A model generated the notes under the pieces. That model ran no database searches. It saw only the letters and a list, made by a program, of their open reading frames with translations, and was not told the origin of the DNA. Source: Fimbriimonadaceae bacterium (GTDB taxonomy: Bacteria; Armatimonadota; Fimbriimonadia; Fimbriimonadales; Fimbriimonadaceae). Taken from it: DNA of 64,000 bases. The translations under genes were made by a program, and so were the position numbers. Shown here in pieces: positions 33,582-42,100 of this stretch (positions within the stretch are counted from its first letter, which is position 1; every line of letters begins with the position of its first letter). The stretch is from positions 248,001 to 312,000 of the forward strand of contig JAHCHO010000005.1 of NCBI GenBank assembly GCA_026129685.1, written 5' to 3'.

Positions 33582-34498
33582 AGTGCGCGGTGATCGGCGC
33601 GGGTCGTTTCGGCAAGAATCACGTCCGAACCCTTCATGAGATGGGGTTGCTGGCGGCGGTCGCCGAACTCAACGACGGCGTCCGCGAGGCTTGCGCCAAG
33701 GACTACGGCGTGCCCGTGTTCGCCGACTACCGAGAGATGCTGGCGACCGACGTCGAGGCGGTCGCGGTCGCGACGCCGGCTTCCACCCACCATGCGATCG
33801 CCAAGGACGCGATTCGGGCGGGCAAGCACGTCCTGGTCGAGAAGCCGATGACCCTCGACGTGGCGGAGGGTGAAGAACTTATCGCTCTGGCCAAGGAGAA
33901 GGGCGTCACCCTCATGGTGGGTCACCTGCTGATCTACCAGCCGGCGATCCAGTTCATCCGGGGCGCCATCCGCGAAGGGAAGATCGGCAAGGTCGTCAGT
34001 CTGCATCAGGAGCGACTGAACCTGGGCAAGGCTCGCGACACCGAAAACGCCCTTTGGAGCCTGGGCGTCCACGACGTGGCCGTCGCCTTGTACCTGCTCG
34101 GCGAGGCGCCCGCCTCGTCCACGCTCTCCGGCCTCGCGGCCCTGACGCCGGGAGTCGAGGACGACACCTACGTCCACATGAGCTTCCCGTCGGGCGCCAA
34201 GGCGCACATCCACTCCTCGTGGCTATGGCCGGTGTTGAGGCGGCATCTGGTGATCGTGGGAACCGAGGGAATGCTCGTGTTCGACGAACCCTCGAAGCAG
34301 GTGACCCTCCACCGCAAGCGGATCGACGACAAACTGAACAATGTCGACGAAGGGTCGGAAGTCGTCTTCGAAGGCGACGGCCAACCCCTTCGCCTCGAAT
34401 TGCAGCACTTCCTGGATTGCGCCGCGTCCGGCGACACGCCGAACTCGGACGGCCAAAGCGGGGTGGACGTGCTGCGCGTGCTGGCGTCCGCGAGCTGA
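33578..34498 (+). CDS. wbpB: Gfo/Idh-family UDP-GlcNAcA 3-dehydrogenase (WbpB-like)
   Basis: A 306-residue NAD-dependent oxidoreductase with Rossmann motif VIGAGRFGKNHVR and the family signature GKHVLVEKPMTL (Lys of EKP is catalytic in the family). The downstream GVHDVAVALYLLGE carries the usual His-Asp. In the WbpA-B-E-D-I pathway WbpB oxidises C3 of UDP-GlcNAcA. It starts at TTG 33578, overlapping the dehydrogenase stop as TTGA. The next gene is the acetyltransferase, but no aminotransferase (WbpE) is in this window, so the pathway assignment is inferred from flanking genes. Confidence 0.8.
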   Translation: MKCAVIGAGRFGKNHVRTLHEMGLLAAVAELNDGVREACAKDYGVPVFADYREMLATDVEAVAVATPASTHHAIAKDAIRAGKHVLVEKPMTLDVAEGEELIALAKEKGVTLMVGHLLIYQPAIQFIRGAIREGKIGKVVSLHQERLNLGKARDTENALWSLGVHDVAVALYLLGEAPASSTLSGLAALTPGVEDDTYVHMSFPSGAKAHIHSSWLWPVLRRHLVIVGTEGMLVFDEPSKQVTLHRKRIDDKLNNVDEGSEVVFEGDGQPLRLELQHFLDCAASGDTPNSDGQSGVDVLRVLASAS

Positions 34499-34533
34499 GA
34501 CTCGCCCGCCGAACCCCGCGAAAGAGAACCGAC

Positions 34534-35115
34534 ATGCCCGACTATTTCGTTCACGAATCCGCCTATGTCGACGAGGGCGCCGAAATCGGCGAAGGCACCA
34601 AAATCTGGCACTTCTCCCACGTCATGCCGAAAGCCAAAATCGGCAAGAAGTGCATCATCGGCCAAAACTGCGTCGTCATGCCCAACGTCGTGATGGGCGA
34701 CTACATCAAGGTCCAGAACAACGTCTCCCTCTACGAGGGCGTCATCCTTGAGGACTACGTCTTCTGCGGGCCGAGCATGGTGTTCACCAACGTGCTCACC
34801 CCGAGGTGTGAGTACCCGAGGAACACCAGCGCCGACTACCACACGACCCTGGTCAAGCGAGGCTCCAGCATCGGAGCGAACGCGACCATCGTGTGCGGCG
34901 TCACCCTCCACGAGTGCGCGTTCGTCGCCGCCGGAGCGGTCGTCACGAAAGACGTCCCCGCCTACGCCATGGTGGCGGGCGTTCCGGCCAAGATCATGGG
35001 CTGGATGTCCGCCTTCGGAGACGTGATGGACTTCTCTAGGAGCGACACCTTCGTGGACAGCCAGGGCCACGAGTACAAGAAGGTCTCCGAAAGGGAAGTC
35101 GTCCGCCTCAAGTAG
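34534..35115 (+). CDS. wbpD: Left-handed beta-helix acetyltransferase (WbpD-like)
   Basis: A 193-residue acyltransferase of hexapeptide repeats. The N-terminal half runs through AEIGEGTKIWHFSHVMPKAKIG, IGQNCVVMPNVVMGDYIKVQ, NNVSLYEGVILEDYVFCGPS, and the C-terminal YAMVAGVPAKIMGWMSA closes the domain. Length matches WbpD (about 192), which N-acetylates the 3-amino group of the diacetamido sugar. Acetyl-CoA would be the donor. It lies 35 bases after the WbpB-like gene and precedes lpxK, linking sugar synthesis to lipid A. Confidence 0.82.
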   Translation: MPDYFVHESAYVDEGAEIGEGTKIWHFSHVMPKAKIGKKCIIGQNCVVMPNVVMGDYIKVQNNVSLYEGVILEDYVFCGPSMVFTNVLTPRCEYPRNTSADYHTTLVKRGSSIGANATIVCGVTLHECAFVAAGAVVTKDVPAYAMVAGVPAKIMGWMSAFGDVMDFSRSDTFVDSQGHEYKKVSEREVVRLK

Positions 35116-35142
35116 CGTGGATCGCGCCGACGCGGGAGCGCC

Positions 35143-36132
35143 ATGCACTGGAGCGAGGTCTGGTTCGGATCGAACCCGCGCGCGGCGCTCGCGCGGACGC
35201 TTCTGACCCCCGCTTCGTGGCTCTATGCCGCCGGCTGGTCGGCTTACCTGGCGACCTACCGCTCGGGGTTCAAGAAGGCCGCATCCCCCCATGCGCCCAT
35301 CCTGTGCGTCGGCAACCTGGTCGTCGGCGGGAGCGGAAAAACGCCCCTGACGATGCACCTCGTCGAGGTCCTTCTCCGGCTGGGGCGGACGGTGGTGGTC
35401 TCGTGCTCGGGCTATGGCGCGCCGCGATCCGAGGCGGCGAGCGTCTCGCCGGACGGTGACTTGGACCCGGCCGAATGGGGCGACGAGCCGGCGCTCTTCC
35501 GAGCGACCTTCCCGGATCTGCCCCTGATCGTCGGTCGGCGCCGCGTCTTGGCGGCGGCGCGGTGCCACGAACGCTTCCCGGATTCCGTCCTCTTGCTGGA
35601 CGACGGATTTCAACATCTGCCCCTCCGGAAGGACCTGGCGATCCTGCTCGACGAACCGACTCCGGAGAACGCGCGCTGCCTTCCCGCCGGTCCGTACCGC
35701 GAGCCTCGGTCCTCGCTCGATCGGGCGGACCTCGTGTTGCCGGCGCCCGAGTTCGAGGTGGTGTTCGAGACCAGCCTTCGCGATGCGAGCGGGAGTTCGG
35801 TCGAGCCGGCTGGGCGCGAGGCGGACGTCCTGTGCGCCATCGGGCGGCCGGACCGCCTGCTCGCATCGCTGCGGGGGTTGGGGCTCGAGGTCGGCAACGT
35901 TCGGGCGCTCCCGGACCACGCGGCCCTGACCGGAAGGTATCTTGAGGGTTCGGCGAGCGCCCGTCGGCCCGTGATCGTGACGGAAAAGGACTGGGTCAAG
36001 CTTCGGCGCGAGGCGTTGCCCTCGGGTTCCGAGGTCTGGGTCGCCCGCCGAACCGCGCGCGTCGTCCCGGAAGACGCGTTCATGGGGTGGATCTCCAATC
36101 GGCTCGCAGCAATCCCGACGAAAACGGTTTGA
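35143..36132 (+). CDS. lpxK: Tetraacyldisaccharide 4'-kinase
   Basis: A 329-residue membrane-associated kinase that phosphorylates the 4' position of the lipid A disaccharide. It has an N-terminal hydrophobic helix (about 20-40), a Walker A motif NLVVGGSGKTPLT, and the family signature LLLDDGFQHLPLRKDL where Asp residues help coordinate Mg. Start ATG 35143. It shows that the organism builds a lipid A-type outer membrane. Next in line is an LpxL/HtrB-like gene, so the two form a lipid A block. Confidence 0.9.
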   Translation: MHWSEVWFGSNPRAALARTLLTPASWLYAAGWSAYLATYRSGFKKAASPHAPILCVGNLVVGGSGKTPLTMHLVEVLLRLGRTVVVSCSGYGAPRSEAASVSPDGDLDPAEWGDEPALFRATFPDLPLIVGRRRVLAAARCHERFPDSVLLLDDGFQHLPLRKDLAILLDEPTPENARCLPAGPYREPRSSLDRADLVLPAPEFEVVFETSLRDASGSSVEPAGREADVLCAIGRPDRLLASLRGLGLEVGNVRALPDHAALTGRYLEGSASARRPVIVTEKDWVKLRREALPSGSEVWVARRTARVVPEDAFMGWISNRLAAIPTKTV

Positions 36133-36139
36133 GGCCCGC

Positions 36140-37009
36140 TTGGGCGCCCTTGCTTTCCGGGCGCTCCAACGTTGGGCGCTCCGCATGACCCCGAACCGGG
36201 CGGAGCGGTGGGGCGAGCGCCTGGGTCGCCTCGGATTCCGGTTGTCCCGCAAGTACCGGGAACGCACACTCTCCAACCTCGAACTCGCTTTTCCGGACAA
36301 GACGGCCGACGAGCGGCGGACCATCGCCGTGCGCATGTTCGAGCACTTCGGGCGCGGGGCGATCGAGTTCTTCCGGGTGAGTCGCCGGACCACCGAAGAC
36401 GTGATGGCCTCGGTCGTCGAAGTCGAGGGTCTCGAATACGTCGACCAGGCGCGCGCCGAGGGCAAGGGCGCGCTTCTCATCGGAGGGCACTTCGGAGACT
36501 GGGAACTCGCGGCGCACTACGTCGCGGCGCGCGGATACCCTCTGACCGTCGTCGCCCGCGACGCCAACCAGCCCGAAATCACCGAGGCGATGGCCGAACT
36601 GCGCCGGGCGTCCGGCGTCGAACTCCTCGCCCGGGGTGGCGCCGCCCGCGACATCCTCCGAAAACTCAAAGCGAACGAACTGGTGGGCATTCTGCCCGAC
36701 CAGAACGACGACGAGGTGTTCGTACCCTTCTTCGGCAAGCCGGTTGGGACGGTGATGGGGCCGGGCGTCCTGCACGTGCGCACCGGGGCGCCCGTGATTC
36801 CGCTCTACATGGTGCGCTTGGGTTCAGGACGGTACCGGCTGATCTTCGAGCCCCCCCTCGCCCCCGACGCCGACGCGCCGAATCCTGCCGAGGGCATCAT
36901 GCGGGCGATCAACCGGTCGCTGGAAGCCGTCGTCCGCGCCCATCCCGAGCAGTACCTGTGGCTCCACGATCGCTGGAAGTCCGCCCGAAAGCGGGGGTTT
37001 CTAGAATGA
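36140..37009 (+). CDS. Lipid A acyltransferase (LpxL/HtrB-like)
   Basis: A 289-residue membrane-associated acyltransferase. The catalytic HX4D motif is GGHFGDWELAA; other family marks are GILPDQN, GPGVLHVRTGAPVIPLY and the C-terminal WLHDRWK. It transfers an acyl chain from ACP to lipid A intermediates (late acylation). I start at TTG 36140, seven bases after the lpxK stop; an ATG at 36185 is the alternative but would remove part of the conserved first helix. Its stop overlaps the next start by ATGA. Confidence 0.85.
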   Translation: MGALAFRALQRWALRMTPNRAERWGERLGRLGFRLSRKYRERTLSNLELAFPDKTADERRTIAVRMFEHFGRGAIEFFRVSRRTTEDVMASVVEVEGLEYVDQARAEGKGALLIGGHFGDWELAAHYVAARGYPLTVVARDANQPEITEAMAELRRASGVELLARGGAARDILRKLKANELVGILPDQNDDEVFVPFFGKPVGTVMGPGVLHVRTGAPVIPLYMVRLGSGRYRLIFEPPLAPDADAPNPAEGIMRAINRSLEAVVRAHPEQYLWLHDRWKSARKRGFLE

Positions 37010-38025
37010 CGGAGTCGTTCCCCGGACGGCGCGACCCCGGCCCGCGCCACCCCGCCGCCGGGGATCCGACGTTTCTGATCGTCCGCTTCTCTGCGATCGG
37101 CGACTGCGTGATGGCGGCGCACGCGGTGACCGCGATCCGTCTCAAGCACCCGAACGCCCGGATCGTGTGGGCGGTCGAACCCTTCTGCGTCCCCGTCCTC
37201 GATACCGCGCGGCTGGTGGACGATATCGTGGAATGTCCGCGCCGACGGTGGAAGGAGGCCCGGTGGTCGCCCGCTACCTGGCGCGACCAACTTCGAACCT
37301 ACCTGAGCCTGCGGCGCTATCGGCCCGATATCGCCCTCGACTTCCAGGGGCACAGCAAGACGGCCCTCGCCGTTCGCCTGTCCGGGGCGAAGCGTCGACT
37401 CGCGGTCGACGCGACCGACGCCTTCGCGCGCCGGTTGGTGCGGCCGTCGAACCTGACCCAAGGGAAGAAGCACTGGGTCGAGCGTCACCAGGCCCTGCTC
37501 GCCGAGCTGGGCGACTACCCCTTTGTGACGCGCCCGATCGTGCCGGAGTTGTTCGAGGAGCGTGGACGGGTCGCCGAAGAACGCCCGGCCGGCCCGGTCG
37601 CGACCCTGTCGGTCGGCTCCAGCGAAGAGGACAAGCGGTACCCGATCTCGCAGTGGCGGACCGTCGCCGAGTCTCTCCTGGCCCACGGCGTCTCCGTGGT
37701 CGCGTTGGGCGGCCCGGGGGACCCGCCGATCGAGACGCCCGGAACGCTCGACCGGATCGGCAAGACCGGCCTCCGCGAGTCGATGGCCTGGATCGCCGCT
37801 TCCGACGTGCACCTCGCGGCGGATACCGGCACCGGGCACATCGCGGCGGCCTACTCGGTGCCCGTGGTTTCCGTGTTTGGGCGCACCAACCCGGCGAAGT
37901 TCCGCCCGTACACGGACCAAGGGACCGCCCTGCGCGCCCCCTCGAAACGTCCCGGCGACGTCTCGCCGTCCGAGGTCGTCGCCGCCGCTCTCTCGTGGCT
38001 GGAGGGCGCGTGCCCCGGTTCTTGA
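37006..38025 (+). CDS. Family 9 glycosyltransferase (heptosyltransferase-like)
   Basis: A 339-residue GT-B enzyme. The N-terminal half begins FLIVRFSAIGDCVMA (the ADP-heptose-type start), and the C-terminal half has TLSVGSSEEDKRYPISQW and LAADTGTGHIAAAYSVPVVSVFG, the donor-binding region with Asp-Thr-Gly. It would add a heptose-like sugar to the LPS core at the inner membrane; the actual sugar is unknown. Starts at ATG 37006 overlapping the acyltransferase as ATGA. Confidence 0.87.
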   Translation: MTESFPGRRDPGPRHPAAGDPTFLIVRFSAIGDCVMAAHAVTAIRLKHPNARIVWAVEPFCVPVLDTARLVDDIVECPRRRWKEARWSPATWRDQLRTYLSLRRYRPDIALDFQGHSKTALAVRLSGAKRRLAVDATDAFARRLVRPSNLTQGKKHWVERHQALLAELGDYPFVTRPIVPELFEERGRVAEERPAGPVATLSVGSSEEDKRYPISQWRTVAESLLAHGVSVVALGGPGDPPIETPGTLDRIGKTGLRESMAWIAASDVHLAADTGTGHIAAAYSVPVVSVFGRTNPAKFRPYTDQGTALRAPSKRPGDVSPSEVVAAALSWLEGACPGS

Positions 38026-39011
38026 TCGCCCGGCTCTCGTCGCTCGGGGACGTCGTGTGCGGCCTCCCGGTGGCGGCGGCGCTCAAGGCGGGCTACCCCG
38101 ACGCCGTGATCGACTGGGCCGTGGACCCGCGTTTCGCGGGTCTCGTGGAGTGTTGCGGGACGGTGGATCGGGTGCTTCCCGTGCGACCCGGCTTCGCGCC
38201 CTCGACTTGGCCACGGCTCGAGGAGGAGTACGACGCGGCCCTCGATCTCCAGGGTCTTGCCAAGAGCGCGTGGGTCGTCGCTCGCGCCCGAGCCAAGCGG
38301 AAACTGGGCTACCACTGGCAACGCGAAGGATCGTGGCTCGTGTCCGAGCGCATCCTCCCCGATCCCAGTTCCTACCATGTGGTGGACCAGTACGTGGACG
38401 TCGCCCGCGCGGCGGGCGGCATCGCGGACGTCGCCGAGTTCGCCCTGTCTCCCGACCCCGCGACCACCGGCGTCCTGCGCGACACCCTGAACGCGACCCC
38501 GGGCCTCGACGCCTCGCGCATGGTCGTGCTCAACGCCGGCGCCGGGTGGGAGACCAAGCGGTGGCCCGCCGCCTCCTTCGCGTTCGTCGCCGAACGCTTG
38601 GCGGAGGAGGGCTATTCGCCGGTGTTCGTCGGCGGAAAGCAGGAGAACGCCTTGGACGAGGTCCTGCGCACAACTTCCAACCCGTCTCGGCAGAGGGTCA
38701 TCGACTTCCGGGGCCGAACCGACGTCAAGCAACTCGTGTCCCTGGTCTCCATAGCCCAGGCGACCGTCGCCGGCGACACCGGCGTCAGCCACTTGGCCGC
38801 CGCCCTTGGCGTTCCCGCCGTCTCCATGTACGCGATCACCCGCCCCCAGCGGTGTTGCCCGTACGGGCAGGCCGAACTCTGTCACTACAACCCGGCGGGC
38901 CTCGCCGGCATCGCGCCGGAGGAAGTTTGGAGTACCCTTCGGAGGGTCCTTGCCGACGATCCTTTGGCCTGGTCCGCGCATCGTTCGCCTGGGTCGCGAC
39001 GTATGCCGTAA
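38010..39011 (+). CDS. Family 9 glycosyltransferase (second heptosyltransferase-like)
   Basis: A 333-residue GT-B protein related to the upstream gene but not a recent duplicate. It starts FLIARLSSLGDVVCGLPVA and ends in TVAGDTGVSHLAAALGVP and RPQRCCPYGQAELCHYNP. Start GTG 38010 overlaps the end of the preceding gene by 16 bases, with GGAGGG just ahead. The Cys-rich CCPYGQ stretch near the C terminus is unusual for family 9. Likely a second LPS core transferase. Confidence 0.84.
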   Translation: MPRFLIARLSSLGDVVCGLPVAAALKAGYPDAVIDWAVDPRFAGLVECCGTVDRVLPVRPGFAPSTWPRLEEEYDAALDLQGLAKSAWVVARARAKRKLGYHWQREGSWLVSERILPDPSSYHVVDQYVDVARAAGGIADVAEFALSPDPATTGVLRDTLNATPGLDASRMVVLNAGAGWETKRWPAASFAFVAERLAEEGYSPVFVGGKQENALDEVLRTTSNPSRQRVIDFRGRTDVKQLVSLVSIAQATVAGDTGVSHLAAALGVPAVSMYAITRPQRCCPYGQAELCHYNPAGLAGIAPEEVWSTLRRVLADDPLAWSAHRSPGSRRMP

Positions 39012-39018
39012 GAAGCGA

Positions 39019-40107
39019 ATGGCGCGAAGAGATAGCTCACCCTGGTCGTTCCGTGTCGCCACCGTCTCGGGTATCCCGATTCGGATTCACTTCACGTTCC
39101 TGCTGTTCCTGGTCTGGCTCGGCTGGCCCAGCCGGGGTTCCGAGGGGCGCTTCGCCCTCTTGCTGGTGCCCGCGATCTTCTTCTGCGTGCTGCTGCACGA
39201 ACTGGGCCACGCCCTGACCGCGAAGCGCTTCGGAATCGGCATCAAGGACATCACCCTCTATCCGATCGGCGGAATCGCCATGCTCACCGGACGGCCCAAC
39301 GCGCGCCAGGAGTTCTGGATCACCGTCGCCGGCCCGGCGGTCAACCTCGTCATCGCGGGCATCCTGTTCCCGATCCTTCTGGCTCTGCGGCATCCTATGC
39401 CGAGCCTGGGGACCGACATGCAGGAGCAAGGGTTGCTGACCGCCCTGCTCGAGGCGAATCTGCTGCTCTTCGCCTTCAACATGATCCCCGCGTTCCCAAT
39501 GGACGGCGGCCGCATCCTCCGGTCGCTTCTCGCGATGCGCATGGACCCCGCCAAGGCGACCCGGATCGCGGGCGGGATCGGCCAAGCGTTGGCGTTCGTG
39601 ATCTTCCTCGCCGGGCTGCTGTTGCCGCACGCCGGCCTCATGCTGATCGCGGTGTTCGTGTTCCTCGGCGCCGGACAGGAAGTGGCGTCGTCCGTCGGGT
39701 TTTCGCTGGTCTCGAACCGGCGTGCGCTCGACGCAATGATGACCCAGTTCCGCACGATCCCCAGCGGCGCGTCCTTGGCGACCGCGTCCGGCTATCTGCT
39801 CGAGGGCTCGCAACACGATTTCCCGGTCGTCTGGGAAGGCGACGTGCAAGGGTTGCTGGCCCGGGACGACATTGTGCGAGGACTGACGACCGAAGGACCC
39901 GCCGCCTACGTCGCCGGGCTGATGCGACGCGAATACCGGACCGTTCTGCCCGACGCGCCCCTCGACGCGGTGATGGAGATGTTCACCCAGGGCGATCGGT
40001 CGCCGATCCTCGTGATGGTCGAGCGGAGACTCCTCGGCATGATCACCGCCGAGAACCTCAGCGAGTTCTTGATGCTCGAACAGGCGCGGGTTCGCCGTCT
40101 GGCCTAG
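39019..40107 (+). CDS. Site-2 protease family membrane metalloprotease with CBS domains
   Basis: A 362-residue intramembrane protease. Zinc ligands are His60 and His64 in LLHELGHAL (Glu61 catalytic) and Asp162 in FNMIPAFPMDGGR, the two S2P hallmarks. Around six membrane helices precede a C-terminal pair of CBS-like segments (about 240-355), the SpoIVFB/CBS-type class where the CBS part may sense nucleotides. The substrate is probably a membrane-bound regulator such as an anti-sigma factor, but none is adjacent. It starts eight bases after the glycosyltransferase stop. Confidence 0.92.
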   Translation: MARRDSSPWSFRVATVSGIPIRIHFTFLLFLVWLGWPSRGSEGRFALLLVPAIFFCVLLHELGHALTAKRFGIGIKDITLYPIGGIAMLTGRPNARQEFWITVAGPAVNLVIAGILFPILLALRHPMPSLGTDMQEQGLLTALLEANLLLFAFNMIPAFPMDGGRILRSLLAMRMDPAKATRIAGGIGQALAFVIFLAGLLLPHAGLMLIAVFVFLGAGQEVASSVGFSLVSNRRALDAMMTQFRTIPSGASLATASGYLLEGSQHDFPVVWEGDVQGLLARDDIVRGLTTEGPAAYVAGLMRREYRTVLPDAPLDAVMEMFTQGDRSPILVMVERRLLGMITAENLSEFLMLEQARVRRLA

Positions 40108-40892
40108 GCGGGGGCGTCGGCGGCCACGCTCTTCTTCCTCGCCCCCGACGGCACGTACTCCACGGCCTCGAGGTCGGGCATCTGGCTCAACTTGTCGCGG
40201 GCGTCGATCGGGTTCTCGATCACCTCGTCGAACACCACCCGGCCGTCCCGGAACCGGACGCTGCGCTTGCAGTGATGAGCGATATCGTCCTCGTGCGTGA
40301 CCAGTACGATCGTCTTGCCCTGCCGGTTCAACTCCTGGAACAGGGCCATAATCTCTTCGGAGGTGCGCGAGTCGAGGTTGCCCGTCGGCTCGTCGGCGAA
40401 GATCACCATCGGGTCGTTCACGATCGCCCGCGCGATCGCCACCCGCTGTTGCTGGCCGCCCGACATCTCGTTCGGCTTGTGGTGCGCGCGCTGGGCGAGC
40501 CCGACCTTCTCGATCGCCGCCATCGCCTGGGCGTGCCGGTTCCGCGAACCGGCGTAGATGAGGGGCAACTCGACGTTCTTCAGGGCCGACGTGCGCGGCA
40601 ACAGGTTGAACTGCTGAAACACGAAACCGATGTACTTGTTCCGAATCTCCGCGAGCTGGTTGTCGTCCAGGCCCGCCACGTTGCGGCCCGCCAGCACGAA
40701 CTTGCCCGCCGTCGGCCGGTCCAGGCACCCGAGCAGGTTCATGAAAGTGGACTTGCCCGAGCCCGACGGTCCCATGATGGCGAGGAACTCGCCCTCGTGG
40801 ATCGTTATCGAAACGTCGCGCAACGCGTGGACGACCATGTCGCCCATCACGTAATCCTTGGAAAGACCTTCGACTTCGAGAATCGGTTTCAC
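40104..40892 (-). CDS. MacB-type ABC transporter ATPase
   Basis: A 262-residue ATP-binding subunit with Walker [10 protein letters not shown], signature [14 protein letters not shown] and Walker [10 protein letters not shown], in the LolD/MacB/FtsE class. It would power the permease at 40889. A C-terminal extension of about 40 residues follows the usual end. Start GTG 40892 overlaps the permease stop as GTGA; an upstream in-frame extension is a shadow. It is the last gene of a leftward efflux operon (TolC, MacA, permease, ATPase), transcribed in that order. Confidence 0.9.
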   Translation of the reverse strand: MKPILEVEGLSKDYVMGDMVVHALRDVSITIHEGEFLAIMGPSGSGKSTFMNLLGCLDRPTAGKFVLAGRNVAGLDDNQLAEIRNKYIGFVFQQFNLLPRTSALKNVELPLIYAGSRNRHAQAMAAIEKVGLAQRAHHKPNEMSGGQQQRVAIARAIVNDPMVIFADEPTGNLDSRTSEEIMALFQELNRQGKTIVLVTHEDDIAHHCKRSVRFRDGRVVFDEVIENPIDARDKLSQMPDLEAVEYVPSGARKKSVAADAPA

Positions 40893-42100
40893 TCGGACCT
40901 CAACGCCACCATCGGCTGCAAACGACTCGCCCGCATGGCGGGATAGAGGCCGAAGAAGATGCCCACCATGGCGGAAAAGCCGAACGCGGTGATAATGGCA
41001 GGCGTGTGGACCTCCGGCGGGACTTGTAGGGCTTTCGATATGGCGATCACGCTCGTCCATCCCAGGGCGATGCCCAGCACCCCGCCGACCAGGCACATCA
41101 CGACGCTCTCCAGCAGGAACTGCGAGAGGATGCTGCCGCGCTTCGCGCCGATGGCCTTGCGCAGGCCGATCTCACGGGTGCGTTCGGTGACCGACACGAG
41201 CATGATGTTCATAATGCCGATGCCTCCGACCAGAAGGGAGACGGACGCGATCCCCGCGAGCAGGATGCTCAGGAGGCGGGTTTGGGTCTCGATCTGCTCG
41301 ATCGCCTCGCCCTGGTTCATGACCCGGAAGAGCGGCTCGCCCATCGCCGAACCGCGCGTCTTCATCAGGGTGTCCTCGACCTGCCCCTGGGTGAGGATCA
41401 TCAGGTCGGTATGGGTCGCCTGGATCTGGATCATGTCCAGGTTGGTCTTGCCCATCAGGCGGGTCTTCGCCGTCGAAAGCGGGATGTAGATTTGGTCGTC
41501 CGGGTTCCACATGCCCGAACCGCCCTTGAAGTCCACGACCCCGACGACCTCGAAGTTCTGGTTCTTCAGGCGGATGTTGGTGCCGACCGCGTTGTTGCCG
41601 TCGTACAGCTCTTGCCAGACCTGGTAGCCGATGACCGCCTTCTGCGCCGAGAAAACCTCGTCCTCGTCCGTGTACCAACCGCCTTCCAGCATCTTGTTGA
41701 GGTTGCGGATGTCCTTCACGATCGGCAGCGCGCCGAACACCGAGGTCGAGTGGGTCTTGTTGCCGTGCTTCGCCATCACCCCCTGGCGCACCGTCCCCGT
41801 GATGTTCTTGATCAGGGGCACCTCGCGCTTGAGCATCTCGACGTCGCTGTCCCGCAGGGTCATGCCCGCGTCGGAACCCATGCTCATCCCGCCGCGCCGC
41901 CAGTTCGGGAAGACGGTGAGCAGGTTGGAGCCCATGATCTCGAGGTTCTCGATCGACTTCTTCTTCGTGCCCTCGCCGATGCCGATCATCGCGATAACCG
42001 ATCCGACGCCGATCACGACGCCGAGCATCGTGAGGAACGATCGCAATTTGTTGGCGACGATCGCCCGCAGCGCGCTCTCGAAGCTGTCCCAGGGCCTCAA
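40889..42100 (-). CDS. MacB/FtsX-type ABC permease
   Basis: A 403-residue inner-membrane permease. It has one N-terminal helix (LRSFLTMLGVVIGVGSVIAM), a periplasmic domain of about 210 residues, and three C-terminal helices including LVGGIGIMNIMLVSVTERTREIGLRKAIGA, the classic MacB coupling region. Start TTG 42100 overlaps the MacA stop as TTGA. Together with the neighbouring ATPase and MacA-like adaptor it would form a tripartite export machine with the TolC protein. Confidence 0.92.
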   Translation of the reverse strand: MRPWDSFESALRAIVANKLRSFLTMLGVVIGVGSVIAMIGIGEGTKKKSIENLEIMGSNLLTVFPNWRRGGMSMGSDAGMTLRDSDVEMLKREVPLIKNITGTVRQGVMAKHGNKTHSTSVFGALPIVKDIRNLNKMLEGGWYTDEDEVFSAQKAVIGYQVWQELYDGNNAVGTNIRLKNQNFEVVGVVDFKGGSGMWNPDDQIYIPLSTAKTRLMGKTNLDMIQIQATHTDLMILTQGQVEDTLMKTRGSAMGEPLFRVMNQGEAIEQIETQTRLLSILLAGIASVSLLVGGIGIMNIMLVSVTERTREIGLRKAIGAKRGSILSQFLLESVVMCLVGGVLGIALGWTSVIAISKALQVPPEVHTPAIITAFGFSAMVGIFFGLYPAMRASRLQPMVALRSE

